Assembly: GCA_018873245.2 (NCBI GenBank)
Contig: JAEMBT020000005.1
Span: 3,210,001 to 3,274,000, forward strand
Length of the DNA stretch: 64,000 bases
Direction: 5' to 3'
Origin: Archegozetes longisetosus
Taxonomy: Eukaryota; Arthropoda; Arachnida; Sarcoptiformes; Trhypochthoniidae
Shown here: one piece after another, positions 14,065 through 27,729 of the stretch
Position numbering within the stretch: position 1 is the stretch's first letter
How the letters are laid out: each line of letters opens with the position of its first letter
The notes under the pieces: model-generated
Seen by the model: the letters and a program-made list of their open reading frames with translations, nothing else
What the model was told of the DNA's origin: nothing
The model's database searches: none
Program-made: the position numbers and the translations under genes

Positions 14065-15080
14065 TTCACTTCTCTTCTATGAATTTCTATGAATTTGTCA
14101 ATCAATTGTGTGCTATTATAGGGTATCTAATGATTGGTTGTCAATTAAACATTAGCTCAACTGTTATGATAAGGCCTTGTTGGATATGAGTTTATACTTA
14201 ATATTTATGTTAGACTATATTATATAAATGTTCATTTGTAAATAAATTACGATTTGTAAATAAATGTTCATTTGCAAATAAATTACGATTTGTAAATAAA
14301 TTACTATTTGTAAATTAATTACTATTTGTAAATAAATTACTATTTGTAAATTAATTACTATTTGTAAATATGAGTTATATTATTTAGATGCATTATGTAT
14401 TTGTATACTAATATAATAAATTATATTACTATATAATAAATTAAAATATATTCTCTATCTATTATTCTTATAAATGATAAACTTTAATATATAGTATTTA
14501 TGAACCATAAATTTAATTATATTTCTCCAATATTACAGAAGTGAAGATATGTTTCCATTTCTCATTGATAAATAGCAATTCATGTCTGCCTTTCATGGCG
14601 AGTGTATTTTATTGAATCAAATTAGAATTAATGTAAAGTTGGATCATTTATAAAAAACATTCTTTGGACTCCCGTGTCACATATTTCAAGAGTTAGATCT
14701 GTCTATGAAATCCTGGCTTCTTTGAAAAAGACATTTTTTTTGGTTAAATAAATGTTAGCAGATTTACACATCTCAAACTAACTCAGTTTTTACGCTTTGC
14801 AAACTAACTAACTTTACTCTAAACTCAATTATAAGCTATAATTATAATGAAATATAACTCTGAATAATTAACCTTTTCAGCTATCTTAGCCTAGACTTGG
14901 TTTTAAGCCCAATTAACTAATTCCTAAATGTATTCTAACTTTAGTAGAGTTTATGATCAACTTATAATTAAAACACAACAAGAATCCCATTTTAATAACT
15001 CACAACCGGAGAGAGGTTTGAACAAAAATTCAATTAGTCTGAATAATCGGTACTTTTTTTGCTTATTTACTTTTTTACAG
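14065..15080. other. nephrin-like 3' flank with 18-bp tandem repeat
   Basis: The interval follows the stop codon at 14064. It holds AATAAA-type signals within the repeat 14227-14375 and AT-rich sequence, ending in a good pyrimidine-rich acceptor ('ttttttacag') at 15080. Confidence 0.5.
14227..14375. repeat. 18-bp AT-rich tandem repeat, about 8 copies
   Basis: Units near 'attactatttgtaaataa' alternate with 'attaatt' variants. The repeat also contains several AATAAA hexamers, any of which could serve as the polyadenylation signal of the upstream gene. Confidence 0.8.
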
Positions 15081-15214
15081 ATGCATTAGTTCTCTATCGC
15101 AGAGCTAATAGAGAAGGAATTGTCGACAAAAATGGAAAATCGATTTGTTCTCATTTTCTGCTCGAACATATATGTCGGGCATCAAAGCTCATCAAAAAGA
15201 CTCACAAGCCTTGA
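15081..15214 (+). CDS. isolated terminal coding exon, possible alternative 3' end of the nephrin-like gene
   Basis: A strong acceptor at 15080 is followed by a phase-1 open frame of 43 codons ending TGA at 15212-15214. The peptide starts 'ALVLYRRANREG' and ends 'KLIKKTHKP'; it is basic and contains two cysteines. I do not recognise it. Several upstream nephrin-like exons, including the membrane-helix exon ending at 10737, end in phase 1 and could join in frame to give a shorter, basic tail in place of the acidic one ending at 14064. It could equally be the last exon of another gene, or chance. AATAAA near 15461 could serve as its poly(A) signal. Confidence 0.4.
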
Positions 15215-17007
15215 AAAGACTCACTCGCTTTCGATACACAACTGGCACATTTATTATCTAATAAATTAGAAAATTGCATTCTTACAATACTTTAAACAAT
15301 ACTATACACTATTTTAAACCATTTCCTATCACTTTTCTCAGCAATTCATTCCTTTATTAACTGATTGTTCCACTTTCTTAAACTATTTCCTCCAAGTCTT
15401 CTGGAGCTACCACTCTTTATCATTGAAGCATCTGATCGCGAATTTGGAAAGATTGAGAATCAATAAATAGATGATATAATTTAGAGGGTATATTATGAAT
15501 GAGAAAGATGGAAAAGTATATTGATCTTACTGAAAATATGTCTCTAATGTAAGTTTTGACATTTTGTCTGATATGCCTATTCGCCTATGAAATGAAAGAG
15601 TGGCGCGTCATTAGCATGAAAATTGATTTTCAATAAAAATATAAAAACTTCTCCACTCAAAACACTAAATAGAAAACTTAATTTACTCCTCTATTTTATT
15701 CATCATCTCCTATTGAATCCGATTTATGCAACTTTCTTCTTATAATCAACTATGTTTTGGTAATTATTCAAATCGATTTTGATGTCTTGCTCCTTCAAAC
15801 CGGAGATTGTGGACTTCAATTTGAAAATTTTATCAAAATCAAAACATAGTAATGTTGACACAAACAATAGCTTTGAAGTTTATTTCATTCTCTTTGATTC
15901 ATTGATTATTAGTTATAGTAATTTATAAGGTTTTGCAAGCAAAGTTCAACTTTGTTTAATTTTGAAATTGAACATAACTTAAATTTTGATTTAGGAAATC
16001 AGAAAATTTAAGTTTGTCAAATATTTTGATTAAATTCAGTATTTTACCTGAAGGCTGAGGTCTGGTTCTAATCAATTTATCTTTGCTGGCATAAAGGTAA
16101 AACAGAAAATAGCTTAATATCTATAAGCTTGCAAATATGTATAATATAAGAAATAGTTCTTTTTAGTTGATTCATCCAATATGAGCTTAAAGCTTGTTCA
16201 ATAGAACGAATATATTTTTTCAAATAAATTCTATAAAGAATTTAAGTTAAAAGAGTAGTATTCCTTTTTCAATGATTGAACTACATTAAACCAATAGGCA
16301 ATACATTCTATAAGTTAAGTAAAGTATTTTAAATTCTCAACTAACTTATATTTGAACATAAAATCTATTTTAAGGCTTAATATGGAAAAGGTCATTTGAA
16401 TAAGAGATGCAGACATGTATAACTTTGATTAGTTTACAAAATCAAATATTTTTACTAAAGAAGTCGTCAATTGAGTTGTAATAGTTGACCATCGAAGCAA
16501 TCCGATAGAATATGTTAAGTCTAATTTACATTTATGCGTTGGAGAAATTTGTTTTTCAAAATCTAAAAGCAAATATAAGATCAGAAAGAGCACACAGAAC
16601 ACACAGAGCACACCCACTCTTGAAATACTCAATATTAAACGTCTCAAGTGAAATTAAATCAAATTACAATTTTGCTTTATTAAGGTTGACAAGATGCGAG
16701 CTGAGACCCTAAAACTCTATTAATTTGATAGACAAGTTTTGAATGGAAGCAAAGTGAAACCTTATAGTGACATATGTTTACAAACAAGATGGAAACAAAA
16801 AGTATGGAAGATATGAATGTGGAGAATGGATGGATAACAAAAGGAAAGTGGAGCACGTTATGGGTTGTGTATTAAATGCATTAATATTAAAATATAATTC
16901 GACAAGAGCCTTCAACATTATGTCTAACATCTAATGGATTGCTCGCATTCAATATTGATATCTTTAATTATTTAGTCGTTTAAATGCTATTCTCTCTACT
17001 CTGCACA

Positions 17008-17046
<39 letters not shown>

Positions 17047-19107
17047 AATGCTTATTCAGTTAAATCGCATTTTATCATATAATTTATCGTAAAATTTAAT
17101 GCGATCTTCAAGAAACCAGAAACGATATTTGACATAATAATATCGCTACGGAAACTTGATCAAAGTCTGACAAGTTTTATATGTTCACAATCGGTAATTT
17201 AGGTAATAAAGAAGCGAATACATTGAAAATCGATAATGGAACAAATATATAAATAGAAGATAATTTGAGTCGTATATTTCGATCCAATTGAGAGGCTTTT
17301 AGAGTTAGAAGATTGAAATAGTATTGATATATAGTAAGTTTTATTTGATATATACATATACTTTAGTGGTGATATGTTTTATATTTTGATCAGATACGGA
17401 ATAAAAGAAATCTCTTATGGTAAGGATATTTGAAACATATCTACTTATTACAAGACTTGCATAACTCTTAAGACTTTGTATATCTAGAGGCACATTAACT
17501 TTCTGACTCTGTACATATAGTTTCAAATAGTGGAACTGATCAAATAGAGATGGAAACTTATTTTCAACATGTGGATAACTTTACGAGTTATCCATTTTAT
17601 GCATTTTGCATCTCACATCACTTTAAGCCTTTACTATGAGAGAAAAACATTTTTGTATAAAAGATAAGTTTTCATATGAGAGACAAATTTAGATATGAGA
17701 CAAAAATGTGATATATATATATATAAGAAAACATCATTTATATGTAGTTCCACATATTGACTTCCATAATACACTTTAGTTATCTCCAGCCAGATATCGA
17801 ATCGATGTTTGACTCGTTAGTATTATTACTAAGGCATAGAATTTCACTTTCTATTATGGTTTGGCTTCATTTTTCCATTAAGATGAAAAATTTGATGAGT
17901 GTTTAATATTTTGGCTGTAATATCTTAGATAAAGTGTTCTACACAACAACCAATATTTTATGGCTCTTTTTCCTAAAATTATGCCAATACATAACAATCA
18001 ATGATTCTCTCTTTTCTTTGCTTACCAACTGTTCATTTGATTATCAATACTAAGCAATAACTGGATGGCATTGAGCAGATTAGGAATAATATAACTATTA
18101 TCTAACTATAGAAGTGACCCAGAGTTGTAAAAAGAAGTGCGGAAATAGTTATTGGAGTTTGTTGGAAAAGTTTGCAACATAAGACATAATGTATTTATTA
18201 TGCATACTTTCAAATGATTGAACACACCTTTCAATTATCCCATATTCTATAACATTAAACCTAAACAAGCAAGCTAAATCCTAAATTTCAAGCTCCCTAA
18301 CTATTATTCATTGTTGGGACTTGTTCGAGTTGTGAACTGTAAACTTACGCCCAGAATAGCGAACTGAATATTGTATTTGAAACGCTATAAATTTACATAT
18401 TTAACCCATTATTCATTGTAGTGATTGCAAAGAAATTTGTCTCAAATGGAAAAAATCAAACGTTATTACTTAATGGTTAAAATAGTAAAAATAAAATAGT
18501 TTTAAAAATGTTGTCAACAGTGATAAAAATAATCGATTTAGACAGAAGACAATTTAGTTAAGACAATTACAATTATAATGAATAAGAACAATATTGGTAG
18601 TTCTCATAAAATATACTGTATTAAAGTTAGCAATTAAAAGATCAGAATTGTTCAAACATAATAAGATAGCTGAAAATTGAAAACAGCTATCTACAATTCT
18701 AGCTAGTTTAAGAGAACTATGAATGTTACAATTCCAGAAATTATCTAAATAATTGTCGATATTGTCGATTGTCGATCGAATAAATAGTAATTAGTTTATT
18801 AAAAATCTTAATCTCAATCGAAGCAGTAATAATAAAAAGTAGAAAAATATTTTATTTTACTACAAAAAAATAGTAAAGTATTAACATTTGAATTAATGTA
18901 GTGTTTCAATACAGGTATTAATAGTAATTAATTTAAGAATTAACTTAATAATTATTGCATGAGTGGAATGGATGACAAATAGGTAGCCATAAGTAATGGT
19001 AGATAAAAATAGGTGTAAAGTCCACTTAGTATGGCATTGGCTTCAAATTGACTCAAATAAGGAACAAACTTAGTTTTGAACCCTTTATAATGAACCCCTT
19101 TTAACGC
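15215..19107. other. gene-free AT-rich intergenic stretch
   Basis: I found no supported exon. It contains a (CT)n tract at 17011-17045. Open frames near 16.4-16.7 kb and 17.3-17.5 kb have no splice, domain or composition support. Confidence 0.5.
17011..17045. repeat. (CT)n microsatellite
   Basis: About 17 CT units on the + strand, intergenic. Confidence 0.95.
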
Positions 19108-20761
19108 TTATTTGCCACTAACCAGTCGAACTCCAGGCTGTGATGGTCTGAATTGTTGTGGTGTTGCTCCACCTTGTTGTGGTTGTGGTCTTGAGTTGCC
19201 ACCGGCGATCGGCTTATTTCCTTGATCTCCTTCTTCCTCCTCTTCTTCGGGAGGAGCTGTAGTCGGTGGTGGTTCACTGATGTAGAGATTATGAGTTAAT
19301 TTGACTTTTAAATTAAAAATGAAAGTAATTAATAGTAATTAGATTGATTACCATCCAGGAACTGTTGTCGCTAATTCACATCTAAGTGTGTTAGGGTTGA
19401 AAGCAAGACCTGCAGGACATCTCTGCAAACGAGGATAGCCTCCAACACAAAGCCAATATCTGACACAACTCTTTTCAATAAGTACTGCTCCGTTTGGCAC
19501 ATCCTTACAGATTGCTGTCAGAGATTGTTTAAAGTATTGATTGTAAGCATAAATTATAGTCAATTGTAGTCTAAGGGTCAATCATTGCTGGAGACTTACG
19601 ATGTTTTTGACAGTCGGGCACGTTATCGGGCCAATCGCACGAGTGAATCACATCATTATAAAGAAGCGAGAATGGGCATTGTTGGATTGTTGCAGTTCCG
19701 TTCCAACAGTGCCAGTATCTAGTACAAGAAGTGGCGTGAGGGAACACTCCGTACTGCCACTGACAATTGTCACTTCCAATTGGTTGCTCTTTAGGCAAAG
19801 TTAGTGAGCATTGAAAAGAGATGTAATCAATACATATTATTATTACTTACGTCCCATTACTCGAGTCCCATCAGGACAGCCCACTCTATGAGGATAATCG
19901 CAGTTCGCCACAAGTCCTCTTTTATGACCAGCAAATGCCAGTCCATTAGGACAAGCTTGGATTACTGCTTCTCCAGTTGAAGAATCGCATTCGTAATAGT
20001 AATCGCAATATTCTTCATGTGGAAAAACGCCTCCATTCTTATTGTTATTATTTCTGCATAACTGTTGTGCTGCCTGTCCAGCACGCGCTTGAGCTAATCC
20101 TTAAGTCATATAAAAGTATTTGTGATTCTCAGTACTCTCTCAACATATACTCTTATCTAACAAGAGTAAGAACTTCTGAAGAGTCACAATTTGAAAGGGT
20201 AAGAATTTTCGAAAAGCAAGAACTTCTGAAGAGTAAGAATTTTGAAAGAGCAGGAATTTTGAAGGAGTAAGAACTTGGAAAAATTGCAATTTTGAAAAGC
20301 AAGAATTTTTCGTGTACAAAATGTATTACTTTAGGCTGAAAAAGTTGCAATCAAAGCACAAGCTAATGAAGCAAATAAGTTACTGATACTTTAACTAATA
20401 ATTCATAGCCCTATCGTTCATGTCATCCCTTAGATGCCCTCAAAGTAAGTTTAGTTATTAGCCTGAAAGTAGAGTCAAGTAAATCCTTCTATACTGCTCT
20501 CATGCTATACTAATAACAACTTTAGATACCCTCCAGAATCTCAGTTCCTTTTAATCAATTTCGATGAATAAGACCGAAAAAATTTTCACTTTTCTTTTAT
20601 CGCGTTTTTTGAACAGCTTTCGAGTAGCCGAAGAGCTAACTATAGTATAGTTTATATATAGCTTAAAAAAGCGAGTATTTAATAGCAATTTATCATTCAA
20701 GCAAAGTTAATCTTTGGAGAGCAATACCTTCTGGTATTTCCATTACTTTGCGCTCTATATC

Positions 20762-20813
<52 letters not shown>

Positions 20814-21372
20814 CTTTAAATTCTTACAAAATTTATTTTTATTACTTATTCAATCAAAGTTTATTAGGCAAAATTTAGAGTTTCTATTCGATTGAAATTG
20901 TCAATTAAGCCTCGTAATCATAAGTTGTGTTGACTCTTTTAAAAACTTGACCTAATTTTGGACTCTTTTCTCTTCACCAATTATTGATTATTCGAAAATA
21001 ATATGATATTATTTTAAATAACACTAATATTAATAATACAGTAAAGAGAAAATGATTGAATAAAAAATAAATTGGTCAATCATAATCTAATTGATTGCAA
21101 ATAAGAAGAGGCTATTACTAAGTTTATAGCTAATAGAATAATACAGTTTATGCCATACTATTAAAGGAGAAGAATTGTTAAGTATGAAAGTTTTAATAGT
21201 AATCATAAGTAGAAAAATAGTTCAATTATTAAAAAAATAGATAAGATATATTAGAAATAGATAAGACATATTAAAAAATAGATGAAATATATTAGTAATA
21301 GAGTAGAGTTGAAAACTTACCAATGTCGAAAAAGCTAAGAAACACTATAGAAAATATAATGAAAAACTTCAT
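19108..21372 (-). CDS. obstructor/CPAP3-like secreted chitin-binding protein with three peritrophin-A domains
   Basis: Exons on the minus strand: 21372-21321, 20099-19851, 19788-19600, 19514-19352, 19276-19108; all GT-AG with phases kept, giving 273 residues. Exon 1 encodes a signal peptide (MKFF, then a hydrophobic run 'IIFSIVFLSFF'). Three chitin-binding type 2 domains follow, each with six cysteines: the first around 'FPHEEYCDYYYECD', the second around 'FPHATSCTRYWHCW', the third around 'KSCVRYWLCVGGYPRLQRC'. The C-terminal 50 or so residues are Pro/Glu/Gln-rich and disordered-looking. Three domains after a signal peptide is the layout of arthropod obstructor (CPAP3) proteins, which bind chitin in the cuticle matrix. 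Most domain boundaries sit near exon junctions. The first intron (20100-21320) holds a minisatellite and a (CT)n tract. Which obstructor subgroup it belongs to cannot be decided by eye. Confidence 0.92.
20158..20312. repeat. degenerate 19-20-bp minisatellite in the obstructor-like intron 1
   Basis: Seven or eight imperfect copies of 'gaagagtaagaattttgaaa'-like units. The open frames on both strands here come from the repeat. Confidence 0.75.
20765..20810. repeat. (CT)n microsatellite
   Basis: About 23 CT units on the + strand, in intron 1 of the obstructor-like gene. Confidence 0.95.
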
Positions 21373-24252
21373 AATTTCTACAAACTCTTAGTACTAGTCA
21401 ACTAAAACTAATATAAGTTACTAAAGTTGACGATTCGTCTAACTTCGCAAACTAATTCAAACAATACATTGACCTCTGATTGCAATAAAAGAAATAGAAC
21501 AACAACTTCAAATTGGAACAGATCTGTAGTTGGAACAGATCAGTGGTTGGAGCTGAGTGGAGATTGGCTGACCTACAACCACGAGGCAAGGAGAATGTGA
21601 AACACGTCCATAAGATATTGGGAGGTTTCTTATCATATTTCTAGTCAATATATATATAGATCACATCATTTATGCTAATTTCATTCCTAAAGTTTCTTTC
21701 AATCCATGCACTCCTCACCAGATTCAATATCTAGAGCAGGAAATATTTATATAACATTACATTACACTGAATAAATTGTATATATAGAGAGCTATACATA
21801 TATGTCTAGATAGCTCTCTCTCTCTCTCTCTATACGACATCTACTATTCTCTCATATTCTATACCCAAATTTTATCAAATGAAGAACAAAACAAATTTGA
21901 AGTGCACTCAAGCTTTACGATCATTTGAAGAAGTGCTACTTTTTGCAGATATGAATTCTTAAGTATAGTGTACTTTATTAAATGGATACGATTTATTTGT
22001 TTCCTCTCTGCTCCTCTGCTATACATTAGGAAAATGCATTTTTACTACTGTTTTCAATCAAAAATATTCGAAAATATGTTGAAGTTTTGTTAAATTTACT
22101 TATGAATAACGATTATATAAAACTGAATAAAAAGTTCAGATCATAAAGAAGAAAATCCAGTCGTAACTTCTTTCAACCATATCAACTGATAATGTGCTTC
22201 AAATTTGCAATTTTTTCTTTTTTCTTACTCTAAATAATAGTTTAAATTTACGTTGAAACAACTCTGCCAGTTTTCATAGTGTCTGTCATTTTTGCTAAGA
22301 AACATTTTTATGTCACTATAAATCAGTTCAGTTTCTTAAATCAGTTCAACTACTCAAGTACTTAAATCTTCCCTTATTCTCATTTGCCTACTATTTATGA
22401 TTTTGCATTAACTTATTGATAGACAGTTATATTAAATAAAACTATTAGTATGGAGTTTATAAAAATCATGATCATCTTGCTTAGAAAGCAAATTTACTAA
22501 ATAGAAAATTATGATATCGCTATTCGCTTCACACTAAATCCAAATGAAAATGTCAGATGCATTATTAACTTTGATTAATTATCATTCCAAATTTATCAAT
22601 TAAAACTTTTTGATTAAACGATCTGAATGCACAAAAATAAAAATAAACAAGTTCTTGCTTTAGAAAATGTTTTTTTCTTACATTCTCACATATAAGTGAT
22701 TTTTACCGAATTTTTCTTTATATTTATTGAGTGTTTTAGCATCTTCAAATATAAACATGTTTACTATTTATTTGACTTTAAATTCAATCATTTGAGATAA
22801 CCTTCTATTTGTGTGCAATTTGTTTCAAGTATCTATCTTGTTTTAAATATCTATCAAATATTCGTTCAATATATTGTATATTATTTAATATTTTTAAATT
22901 TACAATTTTGAGTCTATCATTTTTAAAAGTTAGTCAATTAACAAAGTTAACTTTTCAACGTTTTCAGTTTAATATAAATTAAAGATAGTATTTATAAACT
23001 TATATCTCTAGTGCATTCATTAGTTTAATGACAATGTGTTCTGATTTAGTTCTGACTTAGATTCGAAAGTCTAAGTTATTTAGAAAGATACGTCAAATTT
23101 GCTTTTCTCCCCTTTCCTCTAAATATATTCATATTAATCTGAAATTTGTATTATCAATATAATCGGCAAAATTATTTGCCGTTTGAACGAATCTGTTTAG
23201 CGAGAAATTTGTTCCTGAGAAACTTATGAAAAACTTAAGCAAACTCTGCTATAAATGTAAACCAATTGCACAGTTGATGTTAAATGATTTCATATGAATT
23301 TGCCTTTAACAGAGTTCAATCAAAAACTGGTATAAGAACATATTTCAAATATTTCTATAATGATCAACTTAAAAATCACGTGTAAAGTATACACGAAAAA
23401 TAACTTCAAATCCTTGAAACTCATGGCTTTAGTTGGGTAGCACTTCACGAATAGGTTCTTTAGATGCTTTAACTTTGAAACAAAATTAGATGATGAGGTA
23501 TAACAATCAGTCATTTGGGATTATACGTCGATATTTAAGATAAGTTCAAGGAGAGTAAGTACGGATCGATTCAAACAATTTCTTCAGGATATGGGTTAGA
23601 AAGCACTTGCAATTTGTGAAATAGTTCTACATTTTTCCAGAACTAATGTTTAATTTGTCTGACGACTAAATGTTTAACATCCATAGCCCTCTTCATTCGA
23701 TTAGTTAGCGATAACTTCCAAAAAAACATTTTCCAAAAAAGGTCAAGATTAAAGAAGATATGGTTATATTATATTGAAGACGTAAGATATCTCGTTAAAA
23801 TGAGAGAATATTTCGAGTTTGATTTGTTTTGAAAGTTATTAGACCTTGAAGTTGTTTATATAAATCAATATATTAAGGTTACTCTATAAAGAAACAGAAT
23901 ATTTTTCTTATTTCCTTAACATAATTTATTCATACTATTATAAATATTAAACAGTAAGATATGTCGAAATAATTAAATCATAATGGAAGAATTCAGTTCA
24001 CTAACTCTAACTTCCTTCTCGATGATGTATTTGAATTTGATTGCAGTCGAAATCTGAAAAGAAATTCTGATCTGAGTCGCAATCAAACTTTACTTTAAAT
24101 TTTTCTTCTAATGTTCCAAATACTAAGCAAAACATGTTGACTGAAAGTGAAGTTATTATCCAACAATAAATAATTGATAAGAAAGTTGGAATGTTTTCAA
24201 ATTTTTCTTTAACTAAATGTATGTTAATTTGATTTCCTCAGATAATCACATA

Positions 24253-24392
24253 CAGTAAAATCTACCTAACCTTAACTTGTAGTTAAGTGGTTCTTAAAAT
24301 CAAAACAAATTAAGCCATGTTTTTCTATGAGACATTTACATTGTTTTTTGAAAAGTACATAAGTGCACGTGAAAGTTAGACAGCTTTTACTA
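24253..24392. mobile_element. MITE copy 1, pogo/Tc1-like family with ends CAGTAAAATCT
   Basis: The left end is 'cagtaaaatctacctaac'; the reverse complement of the right end is 'tagtaaaagctgtctaac'. TA flanks both ends. It is clearly homologous in inverse orientation to 27578-27729, sharing the interior 'taagcc.tgtttttctatg' and 'gttagacagctttt'. Confidence 0.8.
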
Positions 24393-27062
24393 TATTGAAA
24401 AAACTTTAATCTTGAAGTACTAATGAAAATAATGATAGTTCAAACATACAAGTTAATTATCTGACTAGGAATCTGCTACCGGCAAGTAATTTATCAATAA
24501 TTGACAGTAAGAAGTTTTTATTTTCAAATATTCAAGGAATCTGGTGAAATCAAATTTGAATAAAGTTATTTTTAATAGCTTTGCGCTTTCTTTATATTGA
24601 TGTACTGCGGATAAACAGAAGATGATCAATTTAAACAGACCGGGCTTAATACTAATATCAACTTTAAGTAGTACTTTTCAAATCTTTCCATTCTATCTCA
24701 TGTACCGCAGAAGAATAGGAATAGAACTTATCTAACTGTATCCTTTGATTTTAGGGTATTTTGTGATCGCGAGAAGATAAGCTATGGATAAAGTATGATT
24801 ATCATGCCATTGATTAGATCCATAACCTTTAGCGTAGCTGATGGACTTTATAAAACTAGCAGTTAATTCTAGTATTAGACGTAAAATCTCATTAAAAACT
24901 AATTTCAGATTTCGAATTAAATTTCAAACATTCAGCAAAACTTCATAACCTGTAGTATCACAAAAGTTTGTCTCTATAGTAGTACTAATTTGATCAGCAC
25001 ATTCCAGGTTTATAATTATGATTTCTATCTAATATATTAAGTAAATTTTATTATTACTTATTCATCGAAGCTAATTAACTCGACGAGTGGCAAAGCGGTC
25101 GAACAACAACTAATACAACCGTTAAATTAGTATAGAGCAAAGATTAAGCTTAAGCTCAGCTCAGCTAAGCTTAGCTAAAGCTCAAGCTGACACAAATGAA
25201 CTTTTGAACTTTTGATTTTACATCAAAAATTAAAAGATTAACAGTATAATTCTTAGATTTGATATCAAGTAATATTAAAAGGAAAGTTGAGGAAATAATT
25301 ATGGTTTCATTTTTAATAGATCAAAATATTTTCATTTTAACTACACGAAAGTTAGTAATTAGATACGAATCAAATTTTCAAATAAAATGTACCTAAATAT
25401 TTTTGCACCATAAACTCAAAGCTAAAGCTGAAGCCCACCTCAACTCAAGCTATATTTCACACTACATCAGACAAATGCCTGATTATTCGTTCGTGGCCAA
25501 ATATTATCGAGGAATCCTGTTTAAAAATAAGTTCACTCTATCCGTTCGAACATTTAACACATTTTACTAAAGTTTAGTTCAAGACTATCAAGATTAATTT
25601 TATGTTCCAATCAATAAGTTAGAAATATTTTTAAAAATATTTCTAAAAATGCATGCATTAGTTAAAAACAAATAAAAATGATTGTGATCTTTAGATAGTC
25701 ATGAAGTTGATTATTGTTGAAGAAGAAGCAGAAAACAATAAATTTTAGTAATCAGACTCGAAATAATTGATCCTTTGAAAGATTGAGATCTAAATCTTAC
25801 AAAAAATCAGAGATATAATTAAAAAAGACATGGTTTAATAAAACGGTTGAATGACCTGAAAAGTAAAACAATTGATTTGTTGAATCGATAGTGTAATTGA
25901 ATGAGTTAGTTAGAGAATTAAAGGGAGCCTTAAAGGGAGCCGCGTTCGAGTTCATTACAGATGTTTAGTAATGAACTTCAGACTTGAATGATTTTACGCG
26001 TGTCTAATTGTCATAATTTTGACGCTATACCAATTCAACAACTTATTCACTAACAATCATTTCAGGTTCAAGTCACCAATAATGTCCTTTTTTTTCTATA
26101 GATTGACTCTATTCATTGATTTTTTTGCGAAAAACATTCTTTATTTATCATAAGAGTCTTCTCCACTCAACTGTTCACATAAGAACTTATTATCAGTTGA
26201 ACAATCAATTAGGAACTTGAATAAGCAATAGCTTGAAATGTTGGAAAGTTGTTCAATGATCTCTTGAACGATTTAAGTAATTTTGATAAGTTAGATGTTC
26301 GAAAAGTAGCGGAAAGAAATAGTTACTAAATTAGATAAATTGTAAGAATAGTTAACTTATGCGTTAAGTAACATTTTGCAGAGAAGGCAGACACTGTTGT
26401 GACATCTCTTATTGCAAACTGCAAACAATCGCGTGTTGACACATTTATTTCAAATCTAACTTCAAAGTTATTCAATCCTTTCAACTTTTGTAGTTTTATA
26501 TAACTTATTAATTAGAGTAATGATATTCTAACGTTTAAACTAATTTGAAGTATAAATAAACTGAAATATTAGTCAAATAGTAGACTGAATGAGTTACTAA
26601 CGAAAAGGTATTTGATTTATTAATTCAATTCTAGCATATTTGTCATTATTAATCGGTCTATTAGTTTTAGTCCAACATTAGTTTGAAAACAAATATACTT
26701 CAGATACTAACTTGTATAAACATTTAGATAATCTAATATTTGAATCATTCCGTTTGTTGTACTACTTACAACTTATTAAACTTTAATTAATCATTAGTCT
26801 CAAACGATCACATGTTTGAGACTTATAAAACAAATATTTTACTTAAATATTGTTAGTCGCAAAGGACTCGATTCATTTTTAATAGTGGAGTTCAATAATT
26901 GTATTTTTTCAAAGAGAAAATCAATTTGATGGTCACTAGTACAGTTAAAAACTTATTAGTCATCGATAGCAACTAGAATAAAGCAATGCCAAAGGATGTA
27001 TCCAAGGGGCTATTCGTATATTTATAAGAGTCAATTTAATAAGAAAAGCACATAATGTACAT

Positions 27063-27540
27063 TAGAGCATGACATTTTCAAAAATTGTCATAACCTCAAC
27101 CTCCTGCAACCGCCTGATATGAAAACCGCAACCGCTCCTCATTCACTTCTAACTTAAATTAGCTAACCGCAAATAACCGATTTCAATGAGTTTATTATTT
27201 GGTATAAGTGTTAAAAATATTACAATCAGTCATCGTGGAGAATAACTTCTAAATTACGCAAAATAAGATCAAAATTTGATCTTTTAAATAGCAATTTATC
27301 AATTTTTCTGTACTGATACAAGATCTTTTGTCAGTTAATGTCATTCCTGCATAACTGAAATTACACTCACTTGAAATACCCGTGGCCGGTATATATTTTC
27401 ATGCGGTTATTTTTATGCAGCACAATAACCTCAACCGCCCGCAACCGCTAGCTCTTATACTCACAACCTCCCCTGAATCGAGGATGCTGAAGGTTAACCG
27501 CATCACAACCGCAGTTGAGGTTATGTTATGTCATGGTCTA
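27063..27540. mobile_element. hAT-like non-autonomous element, about 478 bp
   Basis: The left end 'tagagcatgacat' matches the reverse complement of the right end, 'tagaccatgacat'. Inside both ends are inverted subterminal blocks 'ataacctcaac' and 'gcaaccgc', and the interior is rich in 'aaccgc' motifs, as in many hAT-derived MITEs. An 8-bp target duplication is not intact ('atgtacat' left, 'gtccgtac' right), so the class is inference. No transposase frame is present. Confidence 0.55.
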
Positions 27541-27577
27541 GTCCGTACCTATCGAGGATTTTTAAGTTTAGGTTGTA

Positions 27578-27729
27578 TAGCAAAAGCTGTCTAACTTTGT
27601 CAGGCACTTAAGTGGATTTTAAGATGGTTTTGAAAAACAATATAAAGCCCCATAGAAAAACAAGGCTTAAATCGTTATTGAATTTTAAAAACCAATTAAT
27701 CACATGTGAAGGCTAGGCAGATTTTACTG
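27578..27729. mobile_element. MITE copy 2, pogo/Tc1-like family with ends CAGTAAAATCT (inverted)
   Basis: TA flanks both sides (27576-27577 and 27730-27731). The left end is 'tagcaaaagctgtctaac'; the right end, reversed, is 'cagtaaaatctgcctagc'. It aligns along its whole length with copy 1 in the opposite direction and lies 37 bp from the hAT-like element. Confidence 0.85.

Noticed and set aside
20153..20350. Frames on both strands with repeated Phe/Leu/Lys motifs
   Set aside because: Both come from the 19-20-bp minisatellite in the obstructor-like intron.
25081..25110. Segment resembling the start of a tRNA-Ser/Leu (gacgagtggcaaagcggtcgaa)
   Set aside because: No matching anticodon stem, T arm or acceptor 3' strand follows; at most a decayed fragment.
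25142..25192. Palindromic AGCT-rich run
   Set aside because: Short, imperfect and without flanking duplication or gene context.
27382..27594. 70-codon + frame near 27.4 kb
   Set aside because: It runs through the hAT-like element into the neighbouring MITE; GC-richer repeat sequence explains the open frame.
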